34,650 nucleotides of DNA. Origin: a bacterium (GTDB taxonomy: Bacteria > Latescibacterota > Latescibacteria > Latescibacterales > Latescibacteraceae). Of the stretch, positions 7,567 through 16,011 are shown in pieces. The translations under genes and the position numbers were made by a program. Location of the stretch: NCBI GenBank assembly GCA_021372535.1, contig JAJFUH010000106.1, positions 1-34,650 on the forward strand, read 5' to 3'. The notes beneath the pieces are model-generated. The model saw only the letters and a program-made list of their open reading frames with translations, was not told where the DNA came from and ran no database searches. How positions within the stretch are numbered: the stretch's first letter is position 1; each line of letters opens with the position of its first letter.

Positions 7567-7709
7567 GGAACGCGGATTTTCGCGGATCGGACGGTTTTCG
7601 CGGATTTGTTTATGTCTCTTTGGGAACGAACGATTAATAATTACTAACGATAGTATAAATAATCTATTATGTCAATTTGTGTCTTTGTGTCTTTGTGGTA
7701 AAATATTTT
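7567..7709 (+). repeat. Two-module intergenic repeat, copy 1
   Basis: Module 1 (7567-7608) is built from the 10-bp unit GCGGATTTTC, ending CGGATTTG. Module 2 (7674-7709) is built from the 8-bp unit TTTGTGTC and ends TTTGTGGTAAAATATTTT. AT-rich sequence with CTATTATGTC joins them. The same order of modules recurs at 29889-30013 and, inverted, at 14091-14222 and 31139-31490. It fills most of the gap between the FGGY kinase and rhaI genes. No open frame is preserved. Confidence 0.75.
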
Positions 7710-7760
7710 CATGAATAATAATCTGGGCCAATTTTATTCTGACAACAGTGAAATCCTGCT

Positions 7761-9341
7761 TCACCCGTCACGTAATGCTTTTTCGATTTCTTCCGTGAAC
7801 CGTTCGCGGTAATGGTCTGTCAGACGTTTTATCTCATCCCCGAAGGGCGGCAGTTTACGGTATGTGACGCCGAGAGAGCACATGTCTACACGGTATGGAT
7901 GGACGCCCATGCTTGCGGCTTTGCCGACAATGGCGGCGCCGAGTGTGGTGGTTTCGGTAAGACCATGCCCCTCCATGTCAACGAGCGCATACACTCCCCT
8001 CCCGGTCACTGTCGCGAGCAACCTGCCAAAATACAGGTCTTTCGCGGCTCCCCCCGTTATGACAACCGGATAGCTCGCATCGCGCGAAATTGCCTCTATC
8101 TGGAACGCGGTTGTCAGCGCCGTGGTCAGATTAATCAGAATACAGGCACGTTCGGGATTTTCAAACAGCAACTGCTCGTTGATAATCCTGCCTCTCAGGT
8201 TCGGGAACGGCCCGGTCTTGTGACCTGCGGGGCTGATATTGGGGAGGATGAAACAATTCGCCGCCCGGACAGTCTCCTCAAGAAGGCGTTCATCGAGCTC
8301 TTCGCAAAAAACGCAGCCACGCTGTTTCATGAGATTCTTCATATATTTGAAATCATGCCCGCCGCCATACCGCGCAGTCACAACCGGCTGACCATCCACT
8401 GTCCCCTGCACAATGATGTCACGTTTATACCCGTCGGCAGGAAGATCGACAGAACCGCCTATCTGGGCCACAAGCGTCCAGCTTCCCCCATCGACGTGAA
8501 TGACCGAAGCAGCCGCCTCATCCTTGAAATCATAGTAATAGGTGGACATGATGGGTATATGCGAGAGGCACGTGTCATGTCCGCCGGGTATGACGAGAAG
8601 CTCGCCTGAAACACCGAGCGAAAGCGCCTGTCCGGGGGACATTTTCCCGATTCCCTTGTAAACGAGGCACGGTTCGCCCGGAACCATCTTCCCGAACGAC
8701 GATATCTTTGCGCTGAGCGAGCTCGGCGTCCCCGGTTTTTCATGTATGTTACGGGCGCCGGCATGGCACATCCAGTAGCTGTGTTCATTTCCGGCGGTTC
8801 GCACGACACTCAGGTAATCATCTCCGAGAAAATGGCCGGACAGGAGAGAACCGTATGTGCCGAAACAGGCCGAGCGGTTAAGCACCTCGGGACGTTCCAT
8901 TTCCTCATAAAGAAACCGCTTGATAAGTGTCAGACTTCCCGGGAAATCTCTTATCGAGCCGGTTTCGAGGAAAAATTCCTCCTCGCTTCCGGCCAGCTCA
9001 CGGAACCGTTCCTCGACCCTGTCAGGATAACTCTGTGTGTAAGCAAGAGTCAGTCCCCCACCAGGCACCTCGCAGAACGTGTTGTCCTGCCCGACAAGTC
9101 CACCCGACGCTCCGCGGGCCACGGGGGCTATCACACGGATTGTCCCCAGGTCTCTGGACAGCTCGCGAATTTTGGTATCAAACCATGCACACTCTTCGGC
9201 CGTACAGTTATACTTCAGTCCCTGCACCTCTCTGACAGGTGTTTCGGTGCTTTCCGACATAAGTGTGATCAGGGTATTGAAATCGAGCACTTCGAGCTTG
9301 ATGTTCGAAGCACCGTCAACGGGAACAACAATCGTGTCCAT
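7761..9341 (-). CDS. FGGY-family carbohydrate kinase, probable rhamnulokinase
   Basis: This 526-aa cytoplasmic kinase would phosphorylate a ketose or polyol; in this locus L-rhamnulose, giving L-rhamnulose 1-phosphate. The N-terminal phosphate-loop region reads VVPVDGASNIKLEV (Asp9). The C-terminal half has IPGGHDTCLSHIP with Asp256 as the candidate catalytic base, VDGGSWTLVAQIGG near 295, and VVITGGAAKDLYFGRLLA plus TETTTLGAAIVG typical of FGGY_C. The length is slightly above that of E. coli RhaB (489 aa). The ATG has AAGGATAAAGGCG ahead. It lies between the GH78 gene and rhaI on one strand. FGGY subfamilies are hard to separate by eye, so fuculokinase-like or other specificity is possible. 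Confidence 0.85.
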   Translation of the reverse strand: MDTIVVPVDGASNIKLEVLDFNTLITLMSESTETPVREVQGLKYNCTAEECAWFDTKIRELSRDLGTIRVIAPVARGASGGLVGQDNTFCEVPGGGLTLAYTQSYPDRVEERFRELAGSEEEFFLETGSIRDFPGSLTLIKRFLYEEMERPEVLNRSACFGTYGSLLSGHFLGDDYLSVVRTAGNEHSYWMCHAGARNIHEKPGTPSSLSAKISSFGKMVPGEPCLVYKGIGKMSPGQALSLGVSGELLVIPGGHDTCLSHIPIMSTYYYDFKDEAAASVIHVDGGSWTLVAQIGGSVDLPADGYKRDIIVQGTVDGQPVVTARYGGGHDFKYMKNLMKQRGCVFCEELDERLLEETVRAANCFILPNISPAGHKTGPFPNLRGRIINEQLLFENPERACILINLTTALTTAFQIEAISRDASYPVVITGGAAKDLYFGRLLATVTGRGVYALVDMEGHGLTETTTLGAAIVGKAASMGVHPYRVDMCSLGVTYRKLPPFGDEIKRLTDHYRERFTEEIEKALRDG

Positions 9342-9490
9342 CGCCTTTATCCTTCATGTATCTCCGCGAAAGCTCATGAACGTATCTTTTACAGCGATCG
9401 ATACGCTATCACATGAATTACCGTCATCCGGTTTGTAATCCCGCCCGCTGGTTCAACAATATCAAAGATCTTGCCTCATATATTTCACAC

Positions 9491-12235
9491 CTATTTCGAG
9501 CGTGTGCTCGCAAACCGGTATGTTCCCGATCCTGCGGAATATACGGCACAGTTATCCTCGTACCGCAGGAATTTCAGTCCTTCGGCCTTGTCGGCCGGTT
9601 TACCGCTCTCGGTAACATCGGTGTCCTTATCGGCGGGAACATATATGGTCGCCCCTGTGTTGACCGGAACGGTCACCGTGAGCGAGAATGTGCTGCCATC
9701 CCTGCGCCATCCGCTTGCAATGGTCCCCTGAATCGAAGCGTATGTTGCATTGGCGAAATCGAGACCGTCAGGATACGGATGGATGATGAACCGCTTATAC
9801 CCGGGCACATCGGGATCGAGCCTGATACCAGCAACGAACCGGTACATCCATTCGCCCACTGAGCCGAACGAATAGTGGTTGAACGAATTCATGCCGGGAT
9901 TCTGGAATCCCTTTTCCTCTGTCCAGCCATCCCACCGCTCCCAGATTGTCGTTGCACCCTGCTTGATCGAATACCCCCATGACGGGAATGTGTCGTTGAG
10001 GAAAAGACGGTATGCTACATCGTTGTGGCCCATCATTGACAGTACGGGATTGAGATAGCTGCATCCGACAAATCCGGTAGACAGGTGCCAGTCACGGCTG
10101 CTGATATTGTCCACGAGCAACTGCGCCGATTTGGGGCGGATATCCTCAGGAAGCAGGTCCATGTACAGCGCAAGCAGATACGCCGTCTGAGTCTCCCCCT
10201 TGACATGACCGTCCGGCGAGACATAATTCTGCTGGAATACGCTCTTAATGTCGTTGAACAGCTTCAGGTACTTTTCCGCATCGGCATCCTTGCCGACAGC
10301 CCTTGCCATCCGTGACATGAGCATCGCATCGTACGCCCAGTATGCGGTGGCGAGCAGGTCCTTGGGAGTATCGGCGTTGATGGAAAGCCAGTCACCGTAA
10401 TTGTTGTTCACCCTGTTTTTACGGATCAGGTCGGGATTTGCCTTCAACAGGAAATCCATCCACCTGGCCATGGCATCATAGTGTTTCCCGATGATACGCG
10501 TATCGCCATATACACGGTAGATCGTCCAGGGAACGATAACTCCGGCATCCCCCCATGCAGGAGCGGCCTCCATATTCGGGTTGTCCCTGAGACGGGGTGA
10601 TGTGTCAGCAAACGCGCCTTCCGGAGACTGGGCATCATCCACATCAACGAGCCATTTCGTGAAAAACGCCGCTACATCCATGTTGAAGGTGGCGGTCCTG
10701 CAGAAAATCTGGGCATCACCCATCCAGCCCATCCGCTCATCACGCTGCGGGCAGTCGGTGGGAATGCTGATGAAATTTCCCCGCTGTCCCCATACGGCAT
10801 TACGAAAGAGCTTGTTGATCATGGGATGAGAGCACTCGAACGTTCCCGCCGGGGGTGTCGTCGAATGAACCACGCACCCGGTAACGGCGTTCATATCGGG
10901 AATTCCCGGATACCCGGTCACCTCGATATACTGGAAACCGTGGAAAGTAAAGCGTGGTTCGTACACCTCGTCTCCGCCGCCTTTCAGAATATAGGTGTCC
11001 GTGGCTTTAGCGGAACGGAGATTCGTGGTATAGATAGTGCCGTCGGGATTGAGCCGCTCGGCGAACCGAAGCGTCACTTTCGTACCGGCAGCGCCTTTTA
11101 CCCTGAGCTGCGCCCATCCGGCAATGTTCTGCCCGAGATCGTATACATAGATGCCCTTGACCGGCTCGTTCATGGACACCGGCTTGATCGTTTCGGTCAC
11201 CTGTACCGGCTGCGATGGCTGTGCCACGAGGGGCGCCTGCGGCTTTTCGACCGTGATAACCGGTTTCCAGGAACTGTCGTCGAAATCGGCGGTGTCCCAC
11301 CCCGGTATCTCTTTCCGGGCGTCATAATTCTCCCCGTTCAGGATATCATCATCAAGGATGGGGCCGTCCGAACAGCGCCACGTGTCATCGGTCGTTATTA
11401 TTCCGGTTGTCCCGTCGGCATATTCGATTTCGAGCTGAACGAGCAGGCTGTTCTGGAGACCAAAATAACCGCGATCCTTTCTCCACGCGATATACCCGCT
11501 GTACCAGCCGTCACCGAGCATGGCGCCGACTGCATTCTTTCCTTCCCTGACCATAGCCGTAACATCATAGGTCCGGTACTGGATGTGCATGGCATAATCC
11601 GTGAATTCCGGTGCAAACACGTCTTTGCCGATCCGGGCGCCGTTCAGAGAGAGCTCGAAGATACCCCGGGCAGTCGCGTACACCGTCGCCTGTTTTACCG
11701 GTTTTTCAACAGTAAACGAGGTCCGGAACAATGGCGCAGGAGGCCCGGCAGGACGGTCGCCGGTTTTGGATTGCCTGTCCGGATTCTTTTTCCCTATCCA
11801 GGTTCCTTTCCAGTCGTTTTCGTTGAGCAGTCCCATGGTCCAGAGTGCCGGTTCGCTGAACGGGGTCTGCACATCTTTTACATCCCATGCGCACACTTTC
11901 CAGTAACAGCGCATCCGAGAGCCAAGTGGAACTCCACCGTATTCAACCTGTGTCGACTGGTCGCTCACAATCTTGCCCGTATCCCAGAGATCGCCGATGT
12001 CCTTTAACAGGCTATCCGGGCTCGATGCCACGATAATCCGGTAAGCCTTCTGTATCTGCCCGCGCTGCGAAGATTCGAGAATCCAGCTCAGTCTCGGTTT
12101 AACGACATCGATGCCAAGAGGATTTTCAAGATACTCGCACCTCAGTTTCATAACTTTCATATCCGTTACCTTCTTCCCCGAGCAGCCCAGACCGACGATC
12201 AGGACTGCCGCTGCAAACACCATCCATGTTCTCAT
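9491..12235 (-). CDS. GH78 alpha-L-rhamnosidase, lipoprotein
   Basis: This 914-aa enzyme releases terminal L-rhamnose from glycans or glycosides. The N-terminus is a lipoprotein signal (FAAAVLIVGLGCSGKK, lipid-bearing Cys18), placing it at the cell envelope. Next come the beta-sandwich modules: LRCEYLENPLGIDVVKPRLSW (about 31-51), the carbohydrate-binding-like region around GIFELSLNGARIGKD (191) and GWYSGYIAW, then the six-hairpin barrel with the family signature TDCPQRDERMGWMGDAQ (Asp494, Asp499, Glu500, Asp507) and TIWERWDGW further on. The ATG at 12235 is preceded by AAGGAAACGTATC and begins a proper signal peptide, which excludes the upstream extension to 12283. The kinase gene follows after 150 bp. 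All signature acidic residues are intact. Confidence 0.95.
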   Translation of the reverse strand: MRTWMVFAAAVLIVGLGCSGKKVTDMKVMKLRCEYLENPLGIDVVKPRLSWILESSQRGQIQKAYRIIVASSPDSLLKDIGDLWDTGKIVSDQSTQVEYGGVPLGSRMRCYWKVCAWDVKDVQTPFSEPALWTMGLLNENDWKGTWIGKKNPDRQSKTGDRPAGPPAPLFRTSFTVEKPVKQATVYATARGIFELSLNGARIGKDVFAPEFTDYAMHIQYRTYDVTAMVREGKNAVGAMLGDGWYSGYIAWRKDRGYFGLQNSLLVQLEIEYADGTTGIITTDDTWRCSDGPILDDDILNGENYDARKEIPGWDTADFDDSSWKPVITVEKPQAPLVAQPSQPVQVTETIKPVSMNEPVKGIYVYDLGQNIAGWAQLRVKGAAGTKVTLRFAERLNPDGTIYTTNLRSAKATDTYILKGGGDEVYEPRFTFHGFQYIEVTGYPGIPDMNAVTGCVVHSTTPPAGTFECSHPMINKLFRNAVWGQRGNFISIPTDCPQRDERMGWMGDAQIFCRTATFNMDVAAFFTKWLVDVDDAQSPEGAFADTSPRLRDNPNMEAAPAWGDAGVIVPWTIYRVYGDTRIIGKHYDAMARWMDFLLKANPDLIRKNRVNNNYGDWLSINADTPKDLLATAYWAYDAMLMSRMARAVGKDADAEKYLKLFNDIKSVFQQNYVSPDGHVKGETQTAYLLALYMDLLPEDIRPKSAQLLVDNISSRDWHLSTGFVGCSYLNPVLSMMGHNDVAYRLFLNDTFPSWGYSIKQGATTIWERWDGWTEEKGFQNPGMNSFNHYSFGSVGEWMYRFVAGIRLDPDVPGYKRFIIHPYPDGLDFANATYASIQGTIASGWRRDGSTFSLTVTVPVNTGATIYVPADKDTDVTESGKPADKAEGLKFLRYEDNCAVYSAGSGTYRFASTRSK

Positions 12236-12424
12236 GATACGTTTCCTTGTGGAATTGTTCGATTCAAATCCTTCCGGTAACATGAAACACTTTATAAAAC
12301 CTTTGAAATAATAAAAAGATCATACTCATAGAGGTCATCAGTTTCTTTCTGCCTAACACAGGAGAAGAATATCATATTATTTTTTTATGGATTTATATCT
12401 TAATCACCACTGTAAGACAGCATT

Positions 12425-12601
12425 CTACACGGATTTTTCCCGGTTCATCCAGAACGGAGCCGTTCCGAACCACATCACCATACCGGCAAACATCATCTGG
12501 ACATGGAGAACCCATGATATGGCTCCGTACCAGACAAGAAACGCCGGTATCACGGTCAGACAGAGTCCGACAGCGGATACAGCCTGTAACATACGCATCA
12601 T
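12425..12601 (-). CDS. 58-aa two-helix membrane protein next to an NCS1 permease
   Basis: This small ORF starts ATGATG at 12601, 28 bp after the NCS1 permease stop, with AAGGAAGG six to ten bases upstream, and ends TAG at 12425. The product begins MMRMLQAVSAVGLCLTVIP, has two hydrophobic stretches (about 5-25 and 29-47), an aromatic GTAPFW motif and a short charged tail NREKSV. The pattern (strong ribosome site, tight coupling, two membrane helices) argues for a real gene. Small two-helix partners are known for other secondary carriers, for example the YhdT-PanF and YjcH-ActP pairs of the SSF family. An accessory role for this one is inference. Confidence 0.75.
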   Translation of the reverse strand: MMRMLQAVSAVGLCLTVIPAFLVWYGAISWVLHVQMMFAGMVMWFGTAPFWMNREKSV

Positions 12602-12629
12602 ATGACACCTTCCTTGATTATGAACATCT

Positions 12630-13997
12630 CTATGCTTTTTTCTGCTCGAACTTGCTCAATATGACATACAGCGCGACAGCGATGAACCAGCCGGGGAGCC
12701 CTTTGAAAAAAATCTCGACATCGAGGCTGAACGCAACGGCAAGGGTAACAACCCAGGTTATCGCCGCCGACCAGCTCAACAGGGAGCCGGACCATTCCGC
12801 ATAATTGCTTCTGAGACCCAGCCGCGGCAGGATCCAAAAATCGGCAAATATTATCGCGCCCATAGGCATGAGCAGAAGACCGTACAGCGCCACAAAATCG
12901 AGAAGCCTCATGACGAGCGCGGGAAACAGCGCGGCAAGCGTGGTAACCGCGCCCGCGGCGAGGGTTACTTTCCACCGTTTCCAGTTCGGCGTGGCAACCT
13001 GGAGCGCAAGTCCGGCACGGTAGAGGGTGGGATTGGCTGTCGTCCAGCCGGCAATCACCACGCAGACCACTCCGGCGACTCCGGCGCCGAGGTATGCGAT
13101 CGGTCCCGGCGCAACGGAGCCCGCTGCTGCGGCGCAGAGGATTCCCGATGCGATCCACGCCGTAAAGTGCCCGAGGTACATCCCGAATGCGCTCGCGAAA
13201 CCGTACTGCCATTTCCGGGCATAGCGGAAGATGGAAAGGTCCGCCATCCCGATATGCATGGCCATGTTACAGAACCACGCGAAAAACATGATATGCCAGA
13301 ATGTAAATTTCGACTGCCCCTCGAACGGCACGCCAGTCCAGATTTTTTCGTTCGCCACCCGCCAGAAATCTCCGACCGATGTGCAGCCGAGCGTTGGAAG
13401 CACCGCGATTCCGGCTGCCACAAAAACGAGGAACATCCACGGCGAACAGACTTTCGCAAAGTGGGACAGCTTTTCGAATCCGAGAATGGCGAGCATGGTT
13501 ACAAGCGCGCCGACCGCCAGAACCACGATGACCCAGCTTACACTGTTCGGATACCGGTCGCCGAGCTCCGGCATGGGCATTCCGAACGGAAGCCCGACCG
13601 CGGTTGCCGCAACCGCGATCATGGCGCCAGCGAGAAAACAGAACATGAGCGCGTTGACAATGCTGTAGACAAAGGTCAGGTACGGTCCGCAGATTTTCCT
13701 GAGCAGCCAGTAGAGCGTCAGGCGTGTTCTCACCGCGATGGGTGCGCAGAGAAAAGCCCAGCTCAGGACAGCGAGCAGATTTCCGACCAGCAGTCCAGCA
13801 AAAAGATCGGGCGCCGAGACGCCATGCGTAACAAAGAGGGGGCCTATCACAAATTCGGTCCCTGCAACATGTTCTCCGGCGTACATACCGATGAAGTTTC
13901 CCGGTCCCTGGAGCTTGTTCTCGGTCACCGGTTCACGGTCGAATTCGTACATTGCATCAAGCCGTTCCACAAGGCCTGACGATGCGGGTTTGGTCAT
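12630..13997 (-). CDS. NCS1-type permease (purine/pyrimidine/allantoin carrier superfamily)
   Basis: This 455-aa integral membrane protein has about 12 predicted helices. It shows the general NCS1 layout: soluble N-terminus, first helix region with GPGNFIGMYAGEHVAGTEFVIGPL, a WAFLCAPIAVRTRLTLYWLLRKICGP-like loop after helix 3, and GWTTANPTLYRAGLALQ in the middle, which corresponds to the helix 8 region in this family. Characterised members import nucleobases, hydantoins, allantoin or thiamine with Na+ or H+. The ATG at 13997 has GAGGTG just ahead; a longer frame to 14051 lacks this. It is coupled to the 58-aa protein and lies upstream of the rhamnose genes, so transport of a rhamnoside-related or quite different solute cannot be settled from sequence. 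Confidence 0.8.
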   Translation of the reverse strand: MTKPASSGLVERLDAMYEFDREPVTENKLQGPGNFIGMYAGEHVAGTEFVIGPLFVTHGVSAPDLFAGLLVGNLLAVLSWAFLCAPIAVRTRLTLYWLLRKICGPYLTFVYSIVNALMFCFLAGAMIAVAATAVGLPFGMPMPELGDRYPNSVSWVIVVLAVGALVTMLAILGFEKLSHFAKVCSPWMFLVFVAAGIAVLPTLGCTSVGDFWRVANEKIWTGVPFEGQSKFTFWHIMFFAWFCNMAMHIGMADLSIFRYARKWQYGFASAFGMYLGHFTAWIASGILCAAAAGSVAPGPIAYLGAGVAGVVCVVIAGWTTANPTLYRAGLALQVATPNWKRWKVTLAAGAVTTLAALFPALVMRLLDFVALYGLLLMPMGAIIFADFWILPRLGLRSNYAEWSGSLLSWSAAITWVVTLAVAFSLDVEIFFKGLPGWFIAVALYVILSKFEQKKA

Positions 13998-14090
13998 ATT
14001 CACCTCACACAGTGGTATGAATGCCGTATGTACGGAATGCCGGACATACAACCTTACGATTTTATGTTATTATCAGCAGGATTATTTATA

Positions 14091-14222
14091 AAAATATTCA
14101 ACCACAAAGACACTAAGACATAAATAGATATAACAGATTGTATATACTATATCTTGTAATTATTAATTTTTCACATCAAAAAGATTTATAAAAAAATCTG
14201 CGTAAATCCGCGTTCTATTATA
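14091..14222 (-). repeat. Two-module intergenic repeat, copy 3 (inverted)
   Basis: Read on the minus strand this has the same layout as 7567-7709: GCGGATTTACGCAGATTT, an AT-rich spacer, then TTAGTGTCTTTGTGGTTGAATATTTT. It occupies the gap between the URO-D gene and the NCS1 permease gene. No coding potential is seen. Confidence 0.7.
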
Positions 14223-14248
14223 ATTATGAATAAATCGTACACCCTGAG

Positions 14249-15328
14249 TTACCCGACCGGATAGGTCCCGTATTCCCTGACAGCATCATAGAATGCCAGC
14301 ACGTTTTCAAGCGAGACATCGGGCTGGATATTATGCGAAGGGCCGATGATCAATCCTCCGCCGGGGCCGACAGTTTCGATTCGGAGTTTCACTTCATTGC
14401 GGACATCCTCCGGCGTCCCGAACGGCAGTACCTCCTGGATATCGACAGTCCCCCAGAACGAGAGCCTGTCCCCGAACCGTCGCTTGAGCCGCGCCGGGTC
14501 CATCGACTTTGGCTGAACCGCGTTGAGAATATCGACTCCGGCTTCGATGTATTCGGGTAAAAGCTGTTCGATGTTGCCGTCGCTGTGATAGGCAATTTTT
14601 ATGTCCGGACGCACAGCCCTGAACGCCTCGATCAGCCTGGCATACCGGGGCTTGAAAAACTCCCTCCATGTCACAGGCGACATGATGAGCGAGTTCTGGG
14701 TTCCGAAATCGTCCCCGAGCCATAGTATATCAACGCCGAGCCTCGCCAGCGTCGTTCCGGTGATAAGCTGAAACTCATACAGTTTGTCGAGGAGTGCATG
14801 GGCAAAATCTTTATTGACCACCATGTCGGTGAGAAAGGCTTCGTATCCCCGAAGGTACCACGCGGCCTCGAAAAAGGTGCAGGGCATTCCTCCGACTATC
14901 GCGTGGGTCGAACCATGCGTGCTGAGCAGCTCACGGGCAGAGTCATAACGCCAGTCCTCCGTCGGGTCGGGACAGGAGAACGAGCTCAGGCTGCTTTCAT
15001 CGGCAAGCGGGCGTTTCACAATCTCGGTATATCGTCCGTTCGGTATATCGACCCATCGCCACCCGATCCCCCACTCGCAGGTGTATTCCGGGCTCTCCTC
15101 GTGCTGATAATAACTTGTCGCGATGCCGTGCCACGCCACGAGAAGGTCATGGCCCATTACAATGGGGAGTTCGGACACCTTGCCGGAATAAGCTTCGGCT
15201 GTTGCGTTGTCGAGCTTCAGGTACCGTGACAGTTTTTCCGCCGCTTCGGGGGTAAAATCATTGTGAACGGGAACCCTGTCGGGTTCTTCATGGTTCAGGG
15301 CGGTCAGAACACGTTCTTTCGAGTTCAT
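14249..15328 (-). CDS. Uroporphyrinogen decarboxylase-family protein
   Basis: This 359-aa TIM-barrel protein belongs to the broad URO-D superfamily, which holds haem-pathway HemE and many methyltransferases of MtaA type. It opens with MNSKERVLTALNHEEPDRVP, the hallmark of the non-HemE branch. Further landmarks are LGVDILWLGDDFGTQNSLIMSP, YHSDGNIEQLLPEYIEAGVD with a conserved His, and GGLIIGPSHNIQPDVSLEN near the C-terminus. The ATG at 15328 follows GGAAG at 8 nt and gives the usual N-terminus; the frame extends to 15367 without support. No corrinoid-binding protein or tetrapyrrole gene is nearby, so the reaction is unknown. Such genes are often abundant in uncultured polymer degraders, and this one may be the first gene of the NCS1-rhamnose transcript. 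Confidence 0.85.
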   Translation of the reverse strand: MNSKERVLTALNHEEPDRVPVHNDFTPEAAEKLSRYLKLDNATAEAYSGKVSELPIVMGHDLLVAWHGIATSYYQHEESPEYTCEWGIGWRWVDIPNGRYTEIVKRPLADESSLSSFSCPDPTEDWRYDSARELLSTHGSTHAIVGGMPCTFFEAAWYLRGYEAFLTDMVVNKDFAHALLDKLYEFQLITGTTLARLGVDILWLGDDFGTQNSLIMSPVTWREFFKPRYARLIEAFRAVRPDIKIAYHSDGNIEQLLPEYIEAGVDILNAVQPKSMDPARLKRRFGDRLSFWGTVDIQEVLPFGTPEDVRNEVKLRIETVGPGGGLIIGPSHNIQPDVSLENVLAFYDAVREYGTYPVG

Positions 15329-15549
15329 GGCAGACACTTCCACAATATATTCGTTGAAATAATCCATACCTGTACACTGCGTAATGAGAATACCTGTACA
15401 AAATAGGAAAAGTCACCACAGAGTCAAGAGTAATCACGAGGTACCGATGATAATCTTTACGCCCCGCAGAATAAAAAAACCGTCTGAATCGCTTAAAAAA
15501 GCTTCACCGGAAAAATCATAAGATTCCTTTATCCCGGAAATTATGTTAC

Positions 15550-15570
15550 ATTACGGTATACTGCCGTAAT
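15550..15570 (+). promoter_or_regulatory. Perfect inverted repeat over a TATACT -10-like box
   Basis: The arms ATTACGG and CCGTAAT are exact complements separated by 7 nt, and the centre carries TATACT at 15557-15562, resembling a -10 box. It ends 20 bp before the start codon of the 36-codon ORF at 15591. This arrangement would suit a repressor operator. No good -35 box is visible, and the regulator is unknown. Confidence 0.4.
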
Positions 15571-15590
15571 AAAACCCGGAGGAGGATTGC

Positions 15591-15701
15591 ATGAAACTGT
15601 TTGTCTGTCTCACTTTCACGTTTTATGTTTACTTCGTATTCATGGCTCCCCTGTATTATGCCGGGAGTATACGGTTGAAACAGGGAGATTTTATCATGTA
15701 A
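15591..15701 (+). CDS. 36-codon orphan ORF with strong ribosome site, small secreted or truncated product
   Basis: The ATG follows GGAGGATTGC, an excellent ribosome site, and the frame runs to TAA at 15699-15701. The product starts MKLFVCLTFTFYVYFVF, a signal-peptide or membrane-helix-like segment, and continues APLYYAGSIRLKQGDFIM. I do not recognise it. It could be a genuine micro-protein, a leader peptide, or the 5' remnant of a decayed secreted-protein gene; the 310 bp after it hold no continuation in frame. The palindromic promoter-like site just before it favours real expression. Confidence 0.4.
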   Translation: MKLFVCLTFTFYVYFVFMAPLYYAGSIRLKQGDFIM

Positions 15702-15820
15702 TTGTCGGAGTTATGATAACTCACTGAACACGACCGCAATTCAGAACAGAGGAACAGTAATGATGTGCATGTCTGATACTCCTAAAATTTGCGTATGATA
15801 TGTTTTATTAAACGATAGAG

Positions 15821-15916
15821 AGTCATTCCCGTGAAAACGGGAATCCGTCGTTTAGTGTTCATGACCGGGCAATGTTATTACTTTATTCCATATTCACTTC
15901 GTTCCCGGGAATGACA
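15821..15916. repeat. 96-bp palindromic element, copy 1
   Basis: It begins GTCATTCCC-GTGAAAACGGGAATCC and ends TTCACTTCGTTC-CCGGGAATGACA, so the ends are inverted repeats and each end also forms its own small hairpin. A copy of exactly the same length, in inverse orientation, is at 31228-31323. The motif GTCATTCCCG...CGGGAATC is a common REP/MITE-like repeat in many bacteria. It lies in the gene-free stretch 15702-16011 upstream of the second ceramidase-fold gene, where I see nothing else. Confidence 0.8.
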
Positions 15917-16011
15917 CTAATCGTACGATAAATTAGTGATTATGAGCTCATTGAATAACCAGATAACCATATAAACGGCTGTTTGTGGAATACTCACGGA
16001 AAGGACTTTCG

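Noticed and set aside
10826-12007. A 393-codon open frame on the plus strand
   Set aside because: It is antisense to the GH78 gene and has no ribosome site or recognisable domain.
12393-12608. A 71-codon frame on the minus strand after the NCS1 gene
   Set aside because: The 58-aa frame in the same place has a strong ribosome site and proper membrane helices; this one is its shadow.
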